A stretch of 37,193 nucleotides of DNA from the NCBI GenBank assembly GCA_964407665.1, contig CAYOWK010000039.1:1-37193 (forward strand), in the 5' to 3' direction. Source of the DNA: CAYOWK01 sp964407665 (GTDB lineage: Bacteria > Pseudomonadota > Alphaproteobacteria > Caulobacterales > Hyphomonadaceae). Both the position numbers and the translations under genes were made by a program. Positions 1 to 8,628 of the stretch are shown in pieces. Numbering within the stretch: position 1 is the stretch's first letter; the number at the start of each line of letters is the position of its first letter. The notes beneath the pieces were generated by a model. That model was not told the DNA's origin. It made no database searches and was given only the letters and a program-made list of their open reading frames with translations.

Positions 1-353
1 AATCGCGCCGACCGGCGCCTGACGTTCGTGAGTTCGGTGGCCCCCGAACCCTCCCCTGACAGGCGCGAGGAGAGATTGCGGGAGGTGTGGACCCGGTCGG
101 ATTCGATAGGGTTGAGCCACCATATTTTGGCGTCATCACGGACGCTGCCCCCTTCGACAGGCTCAGGATGGGGCGGAGATGCGGTATCCGGCGGTGAGTG
201 AGCTGGGGAGAACGCCGCCGAGCTCTATTCGCAGGGGGGCGAAAAGCACAGTGGCCGTTCGCTGTCCGGTCGGATTGGGAGACGGTCGTCCCGCATTTCT
301 TGACCGTGACTCACGGCACTGGTCTCGCCGCCACGCGACAAACTTCTCCGAAA
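1..353. other. gene-poor stretch at window edge
   Basis: No convincing gene is visible. Reading frames on both strands here translate to arginine/proline/serine-rich, low-complexity protein with no recognisable domain and no Shine-Dalgarno sequence. The stretch contains a short REP-like element near 148-172 and otherwise looks like intergenic DNA, or the decayed end of something lying to the left of the window. Confidence 0.5.
148..172. repeat. REP-like intergenic element
   Basis: The core CTTCGACAGGCTCAGGATG, flanked by C- and G-rich ends, resembles short dispersed intergenic repeats (CTTCGACA-GCTCAG type) common in GC-rich proteobacterial genomes. Only one copy is in this window, so the assignment rests on recognising the core. 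Confidence 0.35.
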
Positions 354-650
354 TCAGCGGTACCGGGCTTCGGGTAGGCGGACTTCCACGGTCCCGACCG
401 GACCCGGCAACAGAAGACCGGCGGCCAGCAAGGCGAGAGCTAACGCCCAACGCGTCCGCCGCCAGCTCAGATGTCGCTCCGAGCGCCAGAAGGTTGGCCA
501 GAGAAGTATGGCCGACCCGATGAGACACCCCACGGGTGGAAGCCCCATCATGCGGTTTTCGACCTCGTCCGCCACAATCAGCAGAAAACCCGCAGCCGCC
601 GCGATCAGGATGATCGCGATAACCAGCAGCCAGTGCAGAACCGTTTTCAC
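354..650 (-). CDS. small membrane protein, unknown function
   Basis: A protein of about 98 residues. The GTG at 650 is preferred over the in-frame ATG at 665: a G-rich Shine-Dalgarno run (GGGGGGGAG) sits just before the GTG, whereas the ATG lies inside the T-tract of the upstream terminator. The N-terminus (MKTVLHWLLVIAIILIAAAA after the start) is a clear membrane segment. Two more hydrophobic stretches follow, around residues 37-51 and 68-83, separated by basic, Trp/Arg-rich loops. It therefore looks like a three-helix inner-membrane protein. It lies directly downstream of the thiolase terminator, so it may be read only by leak-through or from its own start. I do not recognise the family, and a spurious frame cannot be fully excluded. 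Confidence 0.5.
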   Translation of the reverse strand: MKTVLHWLLVIAIILIAAAAGFLLIVADEVENRMMGLPPVGCLIGSAILLWPTFWRSERHLSWRRTRWALALALLAAGLLLPGPVGTVEVRLPEARYR

Positions 651-670
651 ACTCCCCCCCAACATGAAAA

Positions 671-701
671 CGCCGGGACGGAGGGTGTCTCCGTCCCGGC
701 G
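671..701 (-). terminator. rho-independent terminator of the thiolase gene
   Basis: A perfect 13-bp stem (CGCCGGGACGGAG at 671-683 pairing with 689-701) with a 5-nt loop. On the minus strand it is followed by TTTTC. It lies 24 bp past the thiolase stop codon. Confidence 0.85.
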
Positions 702-724
702 CTGTCTGGTCCGTAGAGCGAGCG

Positions 725-1906
<1,182 letters not shown>

Positions 1907-2087
1907 GGGGTGTTCCTCTTCTGTCGGGTCCGGCGGCAGCCGCTGGCTGGCCGCACCCTGCTGTGTGCGACGCACAATCATGGCGCGGCTTGAGGAGTGT
2001 CAAGGCGTCGGACACTCGCGCGGCCAATGATGTTTTTTCGGTTTGCGGGCCCGTTTCGGGCCTGTCCGCCACCAGGGAGACCCCGAT

Positions 2088-2531
2088 ATGCAGCTTCAAC
2101 ACGGTGACTGGGTGATGGTCGGCGACGGGGCAAAGGCCCTGTTCCTCCGGAACGAAGGCAATACGCTCAAGCCCGATCTTCAGACTGTGGACGTCATGGA
2201 GACCGAGAACGCCGCCACCCGGGACCAGGGCACAGACCGGCCGGGCCGGGCGTTTTCCAGCGCATCCGACCGGCGCAGCGCCCATTCGCAGACCGACTGG
2301 CACCAGCTGGGCGAGACCCGTTTCGCTGGGGAAATCGCGGACAAGCTCTACACGGCGGCCCAGAAGGGCCGTTACGCGCGGCTGATCATCGTCGCCCCGC
2401 CCCGCGCGCTCGGCGACCTGCGCAAGGCGTTCCACAAGGAAGTGTCGGATCGCATTGTCGCCGAGATCAACAAGGATCTGACGATGTTCCCGCCGGAAGA
2501 GATCGAAAGCGCCCTCGCGGCCCACCAGTAA
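2088..2531 (+). CDS. host-attachment family protein
   Basis: A 147-residue soluble protein resembling the 'protein required for attachment to host cells' family (Host_attach, PF10116). Visible hallmarks are an N-terminal HGDWVMVGDGAKALFLRN-type strand-turn-helix, a central polar linker, the segment RLIIVAPPRALGDLR, and a C-terminal NKDLTMFPPEEIE motif. The family name comes from a plant-associated bacterium; the molecular function is not established, and the fold recalls eRF1/RNase-like modules. The ATG at 2088 is chosen over 2043 because CAGGGAGA lies just upstream and the family begins near this Met. The next gene starts 12 bp downstream, probably in the same transcript. Confidence 0.8.
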   Translation: MQLQHGDWVMVGDGAKALFLRNEGNTLKPDLQTVDVMETENAATRDQGTDRPGRAFSSASDRRSAHSQTDWHQLGETRFAGEIADKLYTAAQKGRYARLIIVAPPRALGDLRKAFHKEVSDRIVAEINKDLTMFPPEEIESALAAHQ

Positions 2532-2543
2532 AGGACGATCACC

Positions 2544-2927
2544 ATGCCGAGCCATGAAGTGCGGACATTCGGGGCCGATGTCGAAGACAATGATGATGGC
2601 GCCGGTCTCGGCCTTGAGCTGACGACCGACGACATCGACGATACCGCTTACGCTCCGGACCTGCCCGTGGCCGAGCGGCTCGGCCGGCTGAACGCTCTGG
2701 CCGAGGAGTTGCGGGTGCGGCGCAGCGCCGACATGAGCGGCGACATGGACATGATGCTGACCCATGTGAAGGACTGCATCCGGGCGCTGCGCTCCTCCCG
2801 CATCGATAGCGACGCGACGCTCGAGGCGGTTGGCATGGATACGGACGGCCGCATGGACGACGACGATCCGGCCGACCTCGATCCGGATGAAATCGACGGC
2901 GACGACCTGACCGCGCACCGGCCATGA
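2544..2927 (+). CDS. acidic hypothetical protein
   Basis: A 127-residue, strongly acidic protein. Asp-rich stretches lie at both ends (EDNDDGAGL near residue 14; DDDDPADLDPDEIDGDD near residues 104-120) around a middle segment that looks helical (residues 40-85, with conserved-looking RLGRLNALAEELR and HVKDCIRALRSSR). It has no signal peptide or membrane segment. AAGGACGATCACC precedes the ATG. It follows the host-attachment-family gene by 12 bp and is probably co-transcribed with it. I do not recognise the family. The charge and helical core would suit a partner-binding or nucleic-acid-mimic protein, but that is speculation. Confidence 0.6.
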   Translation: MPSHEVRTFGADVEDNDDGAGLGLELTTDDIDDTAYAPDLPVAERLGRLNALAEELRVRRSADMSGDMDMMLTHVKDCIRALRSSRIDSDATLEAVGMDTDGRMDDDDPADLDPDEIDGDDLTAHRP

Positions 2928-3058
2928 CGCCTGCAGTTTCCGCGTGGGGCAAGCGGTTAATGCGTCAATGCGAAATGGCTCGCTGCGCCCAACCGGGCTG
3001 AAACGGGAGTCGGGTAGTGTGCGTCCCAGTGGCCGGTCACAGGCCGTCGGGGGACGAG

Positions 3059-3523
3059 ATGAGCGCAGTCCAGTCAACGACGCAGTATCTGCCACGCGAG
3101 ACGCGTGTGCTGGTGGTGGATGACAGCCCCACGATCGGCTCGATCTATCGCCAGCTGCTGCGGGGCGTGGGCGTTCAGAACGTCACGCAGGCGGCGAGCG
3201 GCATCGACGCCATCGAGGCCTGCCGGGTGACGCGGCCTCACGTGGCGCTGATCGACTACCAGATGGGGGACCTGACGGGCGTGGAGCTGACGCGGCTGCT
3301 GCGCTCGGCGTCCGACAGCCCGGCGCCGGACCTGCCGATCGTGCTGATCACGGCTCACGCCAGCCAGGCGGTGCTGAAGGAAGCGATTGCTGCGGGCGTC
3401 GATGCGTTCGTGGCCAAGCCGGTCAGCGCGGGGGCCCTCGCCCAGCATGTGCGGACGGCCATCGAGAAGCGCGGGCGCCTGGCCGCGCAGCGCAAGGCGG
3501 CGCTGGCGGCGAACAGCCAGTAG
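3059..3523 (+). CDS. stand-alone receiver (CheY-like) response regulator
   Basis: A 154-residue protein that is one receiver domain with short tails. The acidic pocket is D21-D22 in VLVVDDS, the phospho-acceptor is D66 in ALIDYQM, the switch threonine is T98 in LITAH, and the conserved lysine is K120 in FVAKPV. No output domain follows; the C-terminal 25 residues form a basic Ala/Arg/Lys-rich helix. Such proteins carry phosphoryl groups or bind partners directly, for example in chemotaxis or cell-cycle relays. No histidine kinase is adjacent, so its partner is unknown. The ATG at 3059 is preferred over an upstream in-frame GTG because GGGGGACGAG precedes it. Confidence 0.88.
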   Translation: MSAVQSTTQYLPRETRVLVVDDSPTIGSIYRQLLRGVGVQNVTQAASGIDAIEACRVTRPHVALIDYQMGDLTGVELTRLLRSASDSPAPDLPIVLITAHASQAVLKEAIAAGVDAFVAKPVSAGALAQHVRTAIEKRGRLAAQRKAALAANSQ

Positions 3524-3546
3524 AGCCTGCAAACAAGGGTTTGGGA

Positions 3547-3807
3547 CTACTTCTTCTTTTTCTTGGCGGGTTTCGCCGGGGCCTCGGCGCCCATGGCGGG
3601 GCGGCCGTCGTCCACCTCGAAGGTCATCTGCAGGTTGACGCGGTAGGCCGTGACCTTGCCGTTCTCGATCACGGTCGAGAGGTTGTTGACGTTGGCGGAT
3701 TTCAGGCCCCGGACGGTGCGCGAGAAGCGGGCGACCGCGATGTCGATGGCGTCCTCGAAGGACTTGGTCGACTCGGCGAGGATCTGCTCGGACTTCATGA
3801 CAGTCAT
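3547..3807 (-). CDS. dodecin-family protein lacking the flavin-stacking Trp
   Basis: An 86-residue protein of the dodecin family (PF07311), which forms dodecameric flavin-binding shells. The strand-helix-strand-strand pattern is clear: ESTKSFEDAIDIAVARFS helix, then VENGKV-like turn (VIENGKV), then YRVNLQMTFEVDD. The position that holds the flavin-stacking Trp in classical dodecins (L-x-W-x-x-V) is serine here (LKSANV, S37). The C-terminus carries an unusual AKPAKKKKK tail. The start at 3807 has AAGGGAGA upstream; the longer in-frame extension is non-coding in character. The gene ends 24 bp from the convergent receiver gene. Confidence 0.85.
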   Translation of the reverse strand: MTVMKSEQILAESTKSFEDAIDIAVARFSRTVRGLKSANVNNLSTVIENGKVTAYRVNLQMTFEVDDGRPAMGAEAPAKPAKKKKK

Positions 3808-4057
3808 GGACGTCTCCCTTGGTGTGCAGCGATGAAGCCCCCGGGGCGAGGGATTTTCAAGGCTGCTCACGTGCGGGGGGAGTTGGGGCGACCCGTGCGC
3901 GCGCCCCTGCGCCCCGGCGCCGCCGCCTGCGGTGCGTCGCCGGCCGCGCCCGTTTCTGGTACTCAGCCGGCAGCAGGCGGCGGATCGCGGTTGAAAGCCA
4001 GGCGCCTCGCCACGATGTGAGCCCTGCGGATAAGCGCGCGTCATCAGGGGGAACGCC

Positions 4058-4690
4058 ATGAAACTGTCGGTGATGTCGGTGAATGTCGCCCAGCCAAAGG
4101 TGCTGGCGCGGGTCGGCGACCAGACCGTCATTTCAGCGATCGCGAAGGAGCCGGTCTCTGCTTCGAACATCCGGGTTCTGGCCGAAACGCTTGAAGGCGA
4201 TGGCGTGGCTGACCGCTCGGTTCATGGCGGCGCCGACAAGGCCGTGTACGCCTACCCGTCCGACAACTGGACCTGGTGGGAGAGCGAACATGGCTTCGCC
4301 TGCAAGCCGGGAGCCTTTGGCGAGAACCTGACGCTGGCTGGAGCGGACGAGAGCGACGTGCGCATCGGGGACCGCTTCGCCTGGGGCGAGGCCGTGCTGG
4401 AGGTCAGCCAGCCGCGCCAGCCCTGCTTCAAGTTCCAGATCCACGCCGGGCGCGCCGACGTCGCCGCGCTGATGACCCTCCACGCGAAGTGCGGCTGGTA
4501 TCACCGCGTGATCCAGCCGGGCGACGCGCCGGGTGGCGGCGAGATGGAACGCATCTTCGAGAGCGACGGCCCCACCGTGCGCGAAACCTTCATCGCGGGC
4601 CTGCATCGCAGGGTTGGCGAGGACGAACGCAAGCGCATCGCATCCCATCCGGCAATGGCGCGGGCGTTCCGGATGACGCTGCTGCGCTAG
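4058..4690 (+). CDS. MOSC domain protein, YiiM type
   Basis: A 210-residue protein matching the YiiM branch of MOSC proteins (MOSC domain plus a C-terminal three-helix module). The family handles molybdenum cofactor; E. coli YiiM contributes to reduction of N-hydroxylated bases such as 6-N-hydroxylaminopurine. Visible marks are SVHGGADKAVYAYP (H56), GAFGENLT, and the conserved cysteine C123 in QPRQPCFKFQ, where a Mo ligand is expected. The start has GGGGGAACGCC upstream. Its TAG stop lies in a CTAG palindrome shared with the stop of the convergent mnmA. Confidence 0.9.
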   Translation: MKLSVMSVNVAQPKVLARVGDQTVISAIAKEPVSASNIRVLAETLEGDGVADRSVHGGADKAVYAYPSDNWTWWESEHGFACKPGAFGENLTLAGADESDVRIGDRFAWGEAVLEVSQPRQPCFKFQIHAGRADVAALMTLHAKCGWYHRVIQPGDAPGGGEMERIFESDGPTVRETFIAGLHRRVGEDERKRIASHPAMARAFRMTLLR

Positions 4691-5955
4691 ACTTCCGCAG
4701 CACTCACCGTCGCCGTGATGAAGCCGCCGCCCAGCACGCTCTGCGCATCCGGCGCGGCGTAGAGGACGCAGGCCTGGCCGGGGGCCACGCCGTCTTCGGG
4801 GGCGTCGAAGATGAAGGCGGGTTCGCCGTCGATGAGGGTCATGCGGCCCGGCGCGGGCGGGCGCGTGGAGCGGACGCGGGCGAGGACGGGGGTTTGCGCC
4901 GCGCAGGCGTCGGCCAGCGAGCCTTCGCCCAGCCAGTTGCTTTCACCGATGACCAGCGCGCGGGTCGCCAGCGCCTCGCGCGGGCCGACGATGACGCGGG
5001 CGTTGGGGGCGTCGATCTTCGTGACGAACAGCGGCTCGCCCGTGGCGACGCCGAGGCCCCGGCGCTGGCCGATGGTGTAACGGATGACGCCGTCGTGGCG
5101 GCCCATGATACGGCCGTCGACGTGCACGATGTCGCCCGGCTGGCTGGCGTTGGGGCGCAGCTTCTGGACGATGTCGGCGTACTTGCCGGCGGGCACGAAG
5201 CAGATGTCCTGGCTGTCGGGCTTGGCCGCAACCTGCAACCCCAGAGCGCTGGCGGCGCGGCGCACGTCCGGCTTCTTCATGCCCCCCAGCGGGAAGCGCA
5301 GAAAGTCGAGCTGTTCACGCGTGGTGGCGAACAGGAAGTAGCTCTGGTCGCGATCCGGGTCGGCGGCGCGGGCGAGTTGCGGCGCCCCGTCCGCATCGAG
5401 CGCGCGGCGGATATAGTGGCCGGTCGCCATGGCGTCGGCGCCAAGGTCGCGCGCGGTGGCGAGCAGATCCTTGAACTTCACGGTCTGGTTGCAGCGCACG
5501 CACGGGATGGGCGTCGCGCCCTTCAGATACGTGTCCGCGAAATCCTCCATGACCTGCTCACGGAAACGGCTTTCATAGTCGAGCACATAGTGAGGAATGC
5601 CCAGCGCCTCGGCCACGCGGCGGGCGTCGTGGATGTCCTGGCCCGCGCAGCAGGCGCCCTGTTTCTTGAGCGCGGCGCCGTGGTCGTAGAGCTGGAGCGT
5701 CACGCCCACCACATCATAGCCGGCATAGGCCAGCAGCGCCGCCGTAACAGAGGAATCCACCCCGCCCGACATGGCGGCCACCACACGGATTTCGGAGCGC
5801 GGGCGCGGATCGCCGGGAAACAGGTCAAGGTCGGCCCCGGAGAGATCGACGTCTGTCAGGCGGGAGAAATCGCAGAGCGCGCCGGGAGGCCCGATGTCAG
5901 CGGGCGGCGAAACGGGCGCGGGGGACCCTGTACGGGGCCCGATGATGGTCGGCAT
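4687..5955 (-). CDS. mnmA: tRNA-specific 2-thiouridylase MnmA
   Basis: A 422-residue enzyme that installs sulfur at C2 of the wobble uridine (U34) of tRNA-Lys, -Glu and -Gln, using ATP and sulfur relayed from a cysteine desulfurase. The PP-loop SGGVDSS is at residues 63-69. The catalytic cysteines are C155 in RCNQTVKF and C252 in DSQDICFVP. The substrate loop GQRRGLGV is also present. The N-terminus is about 40 residues longer than in E. coli, but the ATG at 5955 has GGGAGAG upstream and no better start appears before the PP-loop. The gene is monocistronic and convergent with the MOSC gene. Confidence 0.96.
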   Translation of the reverse strand: MPTIIGPRTGSPAPVSPPADIGPPGALCDFSRLTDVDLSGADLDLFPGDPRPRSEIRVVAAMSGGVDSSVTAALLAYAGYDVVGVTLQLYDHGAALKKQGACCAGQDIHDARRVAEALGIPHYVLDYESRFREQVMEDFADTYLKGATPIPCVRCNQTVKFKDLLATARDLGADAMATGHYIRRALDADGAPQLARAADPDRDQSYFLFATTREQLDFLRFPLGGMKKPDVRRAASALGLQVAAKPDSQDICFVPAGKYADIVQKLRPNASQPGDIVHVDGRIMGRHDGVIRYTIGQRRGLGVATGEPLFVTKIDAPNARVIVGPREALATRALVIGESNWLGEGSLADACAAQTPVLARVRSTRPPAPGRMTLIDGEPAFIFDAPEDGVAPGQACVLYAAPDAQSVLGGGFITATVSAAEV

Positions 5956-6071
5956 TGTGACTCTCCCACGGGGTCAAGGCCCGAAGCAGATGGATGTTGG
6001 GCGCGCGTATAGCTCTTTTCGGGCGGACCGGAAACTGCGGTGTTCGCGAGCGGCCCGCGCACCTGTCGCCG

Positions 6072-6098
6072 CTCATCCCGGCGCACACCGGGACCCAG
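6072..6098. repeat. REP-like element, left copy of an inverted pair
   Basis: A 27-bp element, CTCATCCCG...CGGGACCCAG, itself partly palindromic. It is the inverted partner of the element at 6171-6197, with about 21 of 27 positions matching by eye. It resembles dispersed 'CTGGATCCCGxxxxxCGGGATGAG' intergenic repeats known from many proteobacteria. Confidence 0.6.
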
Positions 6099-6170
6099 AA
6101 GCGACCAGGCCTGGCGCCCGATTTCCATGGCAATTTCAGCGTGAACTGGTCGGCGCCCTGCCCCTTTGCC

Positions 6171-6197
6171 CTGGATCCCGACTTTCGTCGGGATGAG
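6171..6197. repeat. REP-like element, right copy of an inverted pair
   Basis: CTGGATCCCG...CGGGATGAG is an internally palindromic hairpin and the inverted counterpart of 6072-6098. The two copies bracket 72 bp in the mnmA-photolyase divergent intergenic region and end about 45 bp before the photolyase start. Confidence 0.6.
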
Positions 6198-6243
6198 CGG
6201 CGGTGGGGTGACCCGGCGCGGCCCGCCCCGCGTATGCACCCTC

Positions 6244-7770
6244 ATGACAACGCTTGCCTTCCTCTTCGGCGACCAGCTTTCGCCGGACATGTCCGCGCTT
6301 TACGGGCTGTCGCCTACCGACGCCGTGATCCTGATGGCGGAGGTTCACGACGAGACGACCTATGTGCGGCACCATCCCAAGAAGATCGCCTTCATCCTGT
6401 CGGCCATGCGCCACTTCGCGGAGGAGATGCGCGGGCGCGGCTGGACGGTCGACTATGTGAAGCTGGACGATCCGGAGAACTCCGGCTCCTTTACAGGCGA
6501 GCTGACGCGAGCCCTCAAGCGGCACCGCGTGGACCGGATCACCGCGACGCGGGCGGGCGAGCATCGCGTGATCGCCATGCAGCAGGCGTGGGGCGACGCT
6601 ACCGGCCTTCCCGTGGAGGTGCGCGAGGATGACCGGTTTGTCTGTTCGCGCGCGATGTTCGCGAAATGGGCCGAGGGTCGCCGATCATTGCTGATGGAGA
6701 CGTTCTACCGCGACATGCGGCGGCGAACGGACCTGCTGATGGAGAACGACAAGCCGGCCGGCGGGCGCTGGAATTTCGACGCCGAAAACAGGAAGCCCGC
6801 CGAAGCCAGCCTGTTCATGCCGAGGCCGGCCGCGTTCGCGCCGGACGCCATAACGCGGGAGGTGCTGGACCTCGTCTCGGCGCGATTCGCAGATCACTTC
6901 GGAACGCTGGAGCCGTTCGACTATAGCGTGACAGCCGCCGATGCGGAACACGCGCTGCAGGTGTTCCTGAAGGAGGCCCTGCCCGCGTTTGGCGACGTGC
7001 AGGACGCGATGCTGAAACGGGAGCCCTATCTCTATCATGCGCGGATCGCGCAGTATCTGAATGTGGGGCTGCTTGACCCGGTGAAGGTCTGCCGCCTGGC
7101 GGAAGCCGAATGGAAGGCGGGGCGCGCGCCGCTGAACGCTGTCGAGGGCTTTATCCGCCAGATCATCGGCTGGCGTGAGTATGTGCGCGGGGTCTACTTC
7201 CTCGAAGGGCCGGACTATGTGCAGCGCAACGCGCTAGAGGCCACGCGGCCGCTGCCGGGGTTCTACTGGTCTGCTGAGACCGAGATGGCATGCATGCGGG
7301 CCTGCATCACTCAGACGCGCGACCATGCCTACGCCCATCACATCCAGCGGCTGATGGTAACGGGCAATTTCGCGCTCGTGGCGGGGATCGATCCGCACGC
7401 GCTGCACGAATGGTATCTTGCGGTCTACATCGATGCGTTCGAATGGGTGGAGGCGCCCAACACCATCGGCATGAGCCAGTTTGCGGACGGCGGCCTGCTG
7501 GCGACCAAGCCCTATGCCGCCTCAGGCGCCTACATCAACCGGATGTCGGACTATTGCAGCGGCTGCAAGTACAACGTGAAGAAGCGCACGGGCAGCGACG
7601 CCTGCCCGTTCAACTACCTCTACTGGGACTTTGTCGCGCGCCACGAAAAGCTGCTGGCGGGCAATCCGAGGCTGGGGTTTGCGGCAAAGACCTGGGCGCG
7701 GTTCAGTGCGGAGGATCAGGCGGCGATCCGGGAGAGCGCGAAGGTGTTTCTTGACGGCCTGGGCGCTTGA
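6244..7770 (+). CDS. phrB: iron-sulfur (6-4) photolyase, PhrB/FeS-BCP family
   Basis: A 508-residue member of the cryptochrome/photolyase-related family (DPRP, PF04244). These enzymes use light, FAD and a [4Fe-4S] cluster to repair (6-4) photoproducts in DNA. The cluster cysteines fall at C350, C438, C441 and C454 (YCSGCK and SDACPF motifs), which match the positions I recall for Agrobacterium PhrB. The active-site histidine pair is H365-H366 in AYAHHIQRL. The N-terminal domain begins LAFLFGDQLS and probably binds a lumazine antenna, as in PhrB. The ATG at 6244 gives this canonical N-terminus. The gene is divergent from mnmA. Functionally it fits the photoprotective pigment cluster nearby, though the two are separated by one unrelated gene. 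Confidence 0.93.
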   Translation: MTTLAFLFGDQLSPDMSALYGLSPTDAVILMAEVHDETTYVRHHPKKIAFILSAMRHFAEEMRGRGWTVDYVKLDDPENSGSFTGELTRALKRHRVDRITATRAGEHRVIAMQQAWGDATGLPVEVREDDRFVCSRAMFAKWAEGRRSLLMETFYRDMRRRTDLLMENDKPAGGRWNFDAENRKPAEASLFMPRPAAFAPDAITREVLDLVSARFADHFGTLEPFDYSVTAADAEHALQVFLKEALPAFGDVQDAMLKREPYLYHARIAQYLNVGLLDPVKVCRLAEAEWKAGRAPLNAVEGFIRQIIGWREYVRGVYFLEGPDYVQRNALEATRPLPGFYWSAETEMACMRACITQTRDHAYAHHIQRLMVTGNFALVAGIDPHALHEWYLAVYIDAFEWVEAPNTIGMSQFADGGLLATKPYAASGAYINRMSDYCSGCKYNVKKRTGSDACPFNYLYWDFVARHEKLLAGNPRLGFAAKTWARFSAEDQAAIRESAKVFLDGLGA

Positions 7771-7779
7771 ATAGCCGTA

Positions 7780-8547
7780 TCAGCTCCGGCTGATCCAGAC
7801 TTCCAAAGTATCCGGCCTGATAATGCCTAGCTGCTTTGTCTCAACAGCGCGGGAAGTTATCCCTGTCTCCGTAATGGTTCGCGCAAGTGCTTCAGCAAAC
7901 GGTTTATTGCTTTCCAGGCTATAGCGGACTTCATTCAAACCCTGAGCAACGCTAAGACGCTCTCCATCCCTGCCGTTTACAGCCCAGCCGGCCGACCGTA
8001 GCCCGCTTGCGAGGGACACTATATCCTCACGACGAATGACCCCGGCAAAGTGGATGAAGACTTTGTGCGAACCAACATCGATCTTGTTGGCGTCCGGAAG
8101 AACCTCGATCTCCGTTTGTGCAGTGGTTTGAACCGAGGCTTCGACAACCGCTTGCAAGCTCAGCGCGTCCGCCTTGTTTGCAGCGATCTTGTCCTGAAGC
8201 AGATCACAAGTCTTCCAGAACTGGATAATGCAAGGCGGCGGAGCCAAAGGTGGCGACAGCGTCGGCAGCGCCGCAGCAGTCAATACGGCCGCGCTCCAAA
8301 GAAAGAAGAGAGTTGCAGCGAGCCATCCAACGACTGTGGAAAGCAAGGTTTCTGCAATCCGGCTAAGGATTGTCAGGGCGACTCCGAAAGCAAGGACATA
8401 GCCACCGACTGCCAGAGCCGATTCCATGTCGATCGAGAAGCCCACGACAATTGCTGCTGCTGCGAAGACCGCAATCCCCGCCAGAATGATCCGACCGATT
8501 TTTCGATCGACCGATAGAATTTGAGCAATAACCATATCTGGTGTCAC
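7780..8547 (-). CDS. three-helix membrane protein with C-terminal LytR_C-like domain, unknown
   Basis: A 255-residue protein. A GTG start with GGGGGAT five bases upstream supports 8547. Three membrane helices are visible near residues 17-39, 45-64 and 70-93, followed by a short Cys-containing segment (CIIQFWKTC) and a soluble domain from about residue 150 to the end. That domain has the spacing of LytR_C/SPOR-like modules: a strand (KVFIHFAG), a helix, a GW turn, a VRYS strand, a second helix and a terminal LEVWIS strand. Related tails occur on sensor or effector proteins. Base composition is clearly lower in GC than the neighbouring genes (runs such as CAATCAAATTTG just upstream), suggesting recent acquisition. 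Function unknown. Confidence 0.72.
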   Translation of the reverse strand: MTPDMVIAQILSVDRKIGRIILAGIAVFAAAAIVVGFSIDMESALAVGGYVLAFGVALTILSRIAETLLSTVVGWLAATLFFLWSAAVLTAAALPTLSPPLAPPPCIIQFWKTCDLLQDKIAANKADALSLQAVVEASVQTTAQTEIEVLPDANKIDVGSHKVFIHFAGVIRREDIVSLASGLRSAGWAVNGRDGERLSVAQGLNEVRYSLESNKPFAEALARTITETGITSRAVETKQLGIIRPDTLEVWISRS

Positions 8548-8628
8548 GGCAAATCCCCCATATTGATGGAGGTATATTGCACGATGTGGTCGATACGATC
8601 AATTAGCAACAATCAAATTTGCGGACGC

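Noticed and set aside
4276..6012. A 578-codon open frame on the plus strand
   Set aside because: It is antisense to mnmA and overlaps the MOSC gene out of frame; no recognisable domain.
7779..7794. Hairpin ATCAGC-TCCG-GCTGAT at the junction of phrB and the low-GC gene
   Set aside because: The stem is only 6 bp, lies within the end of the low-GC gene, and is not followed by a T-run on either strand; it is not a credible terminator.
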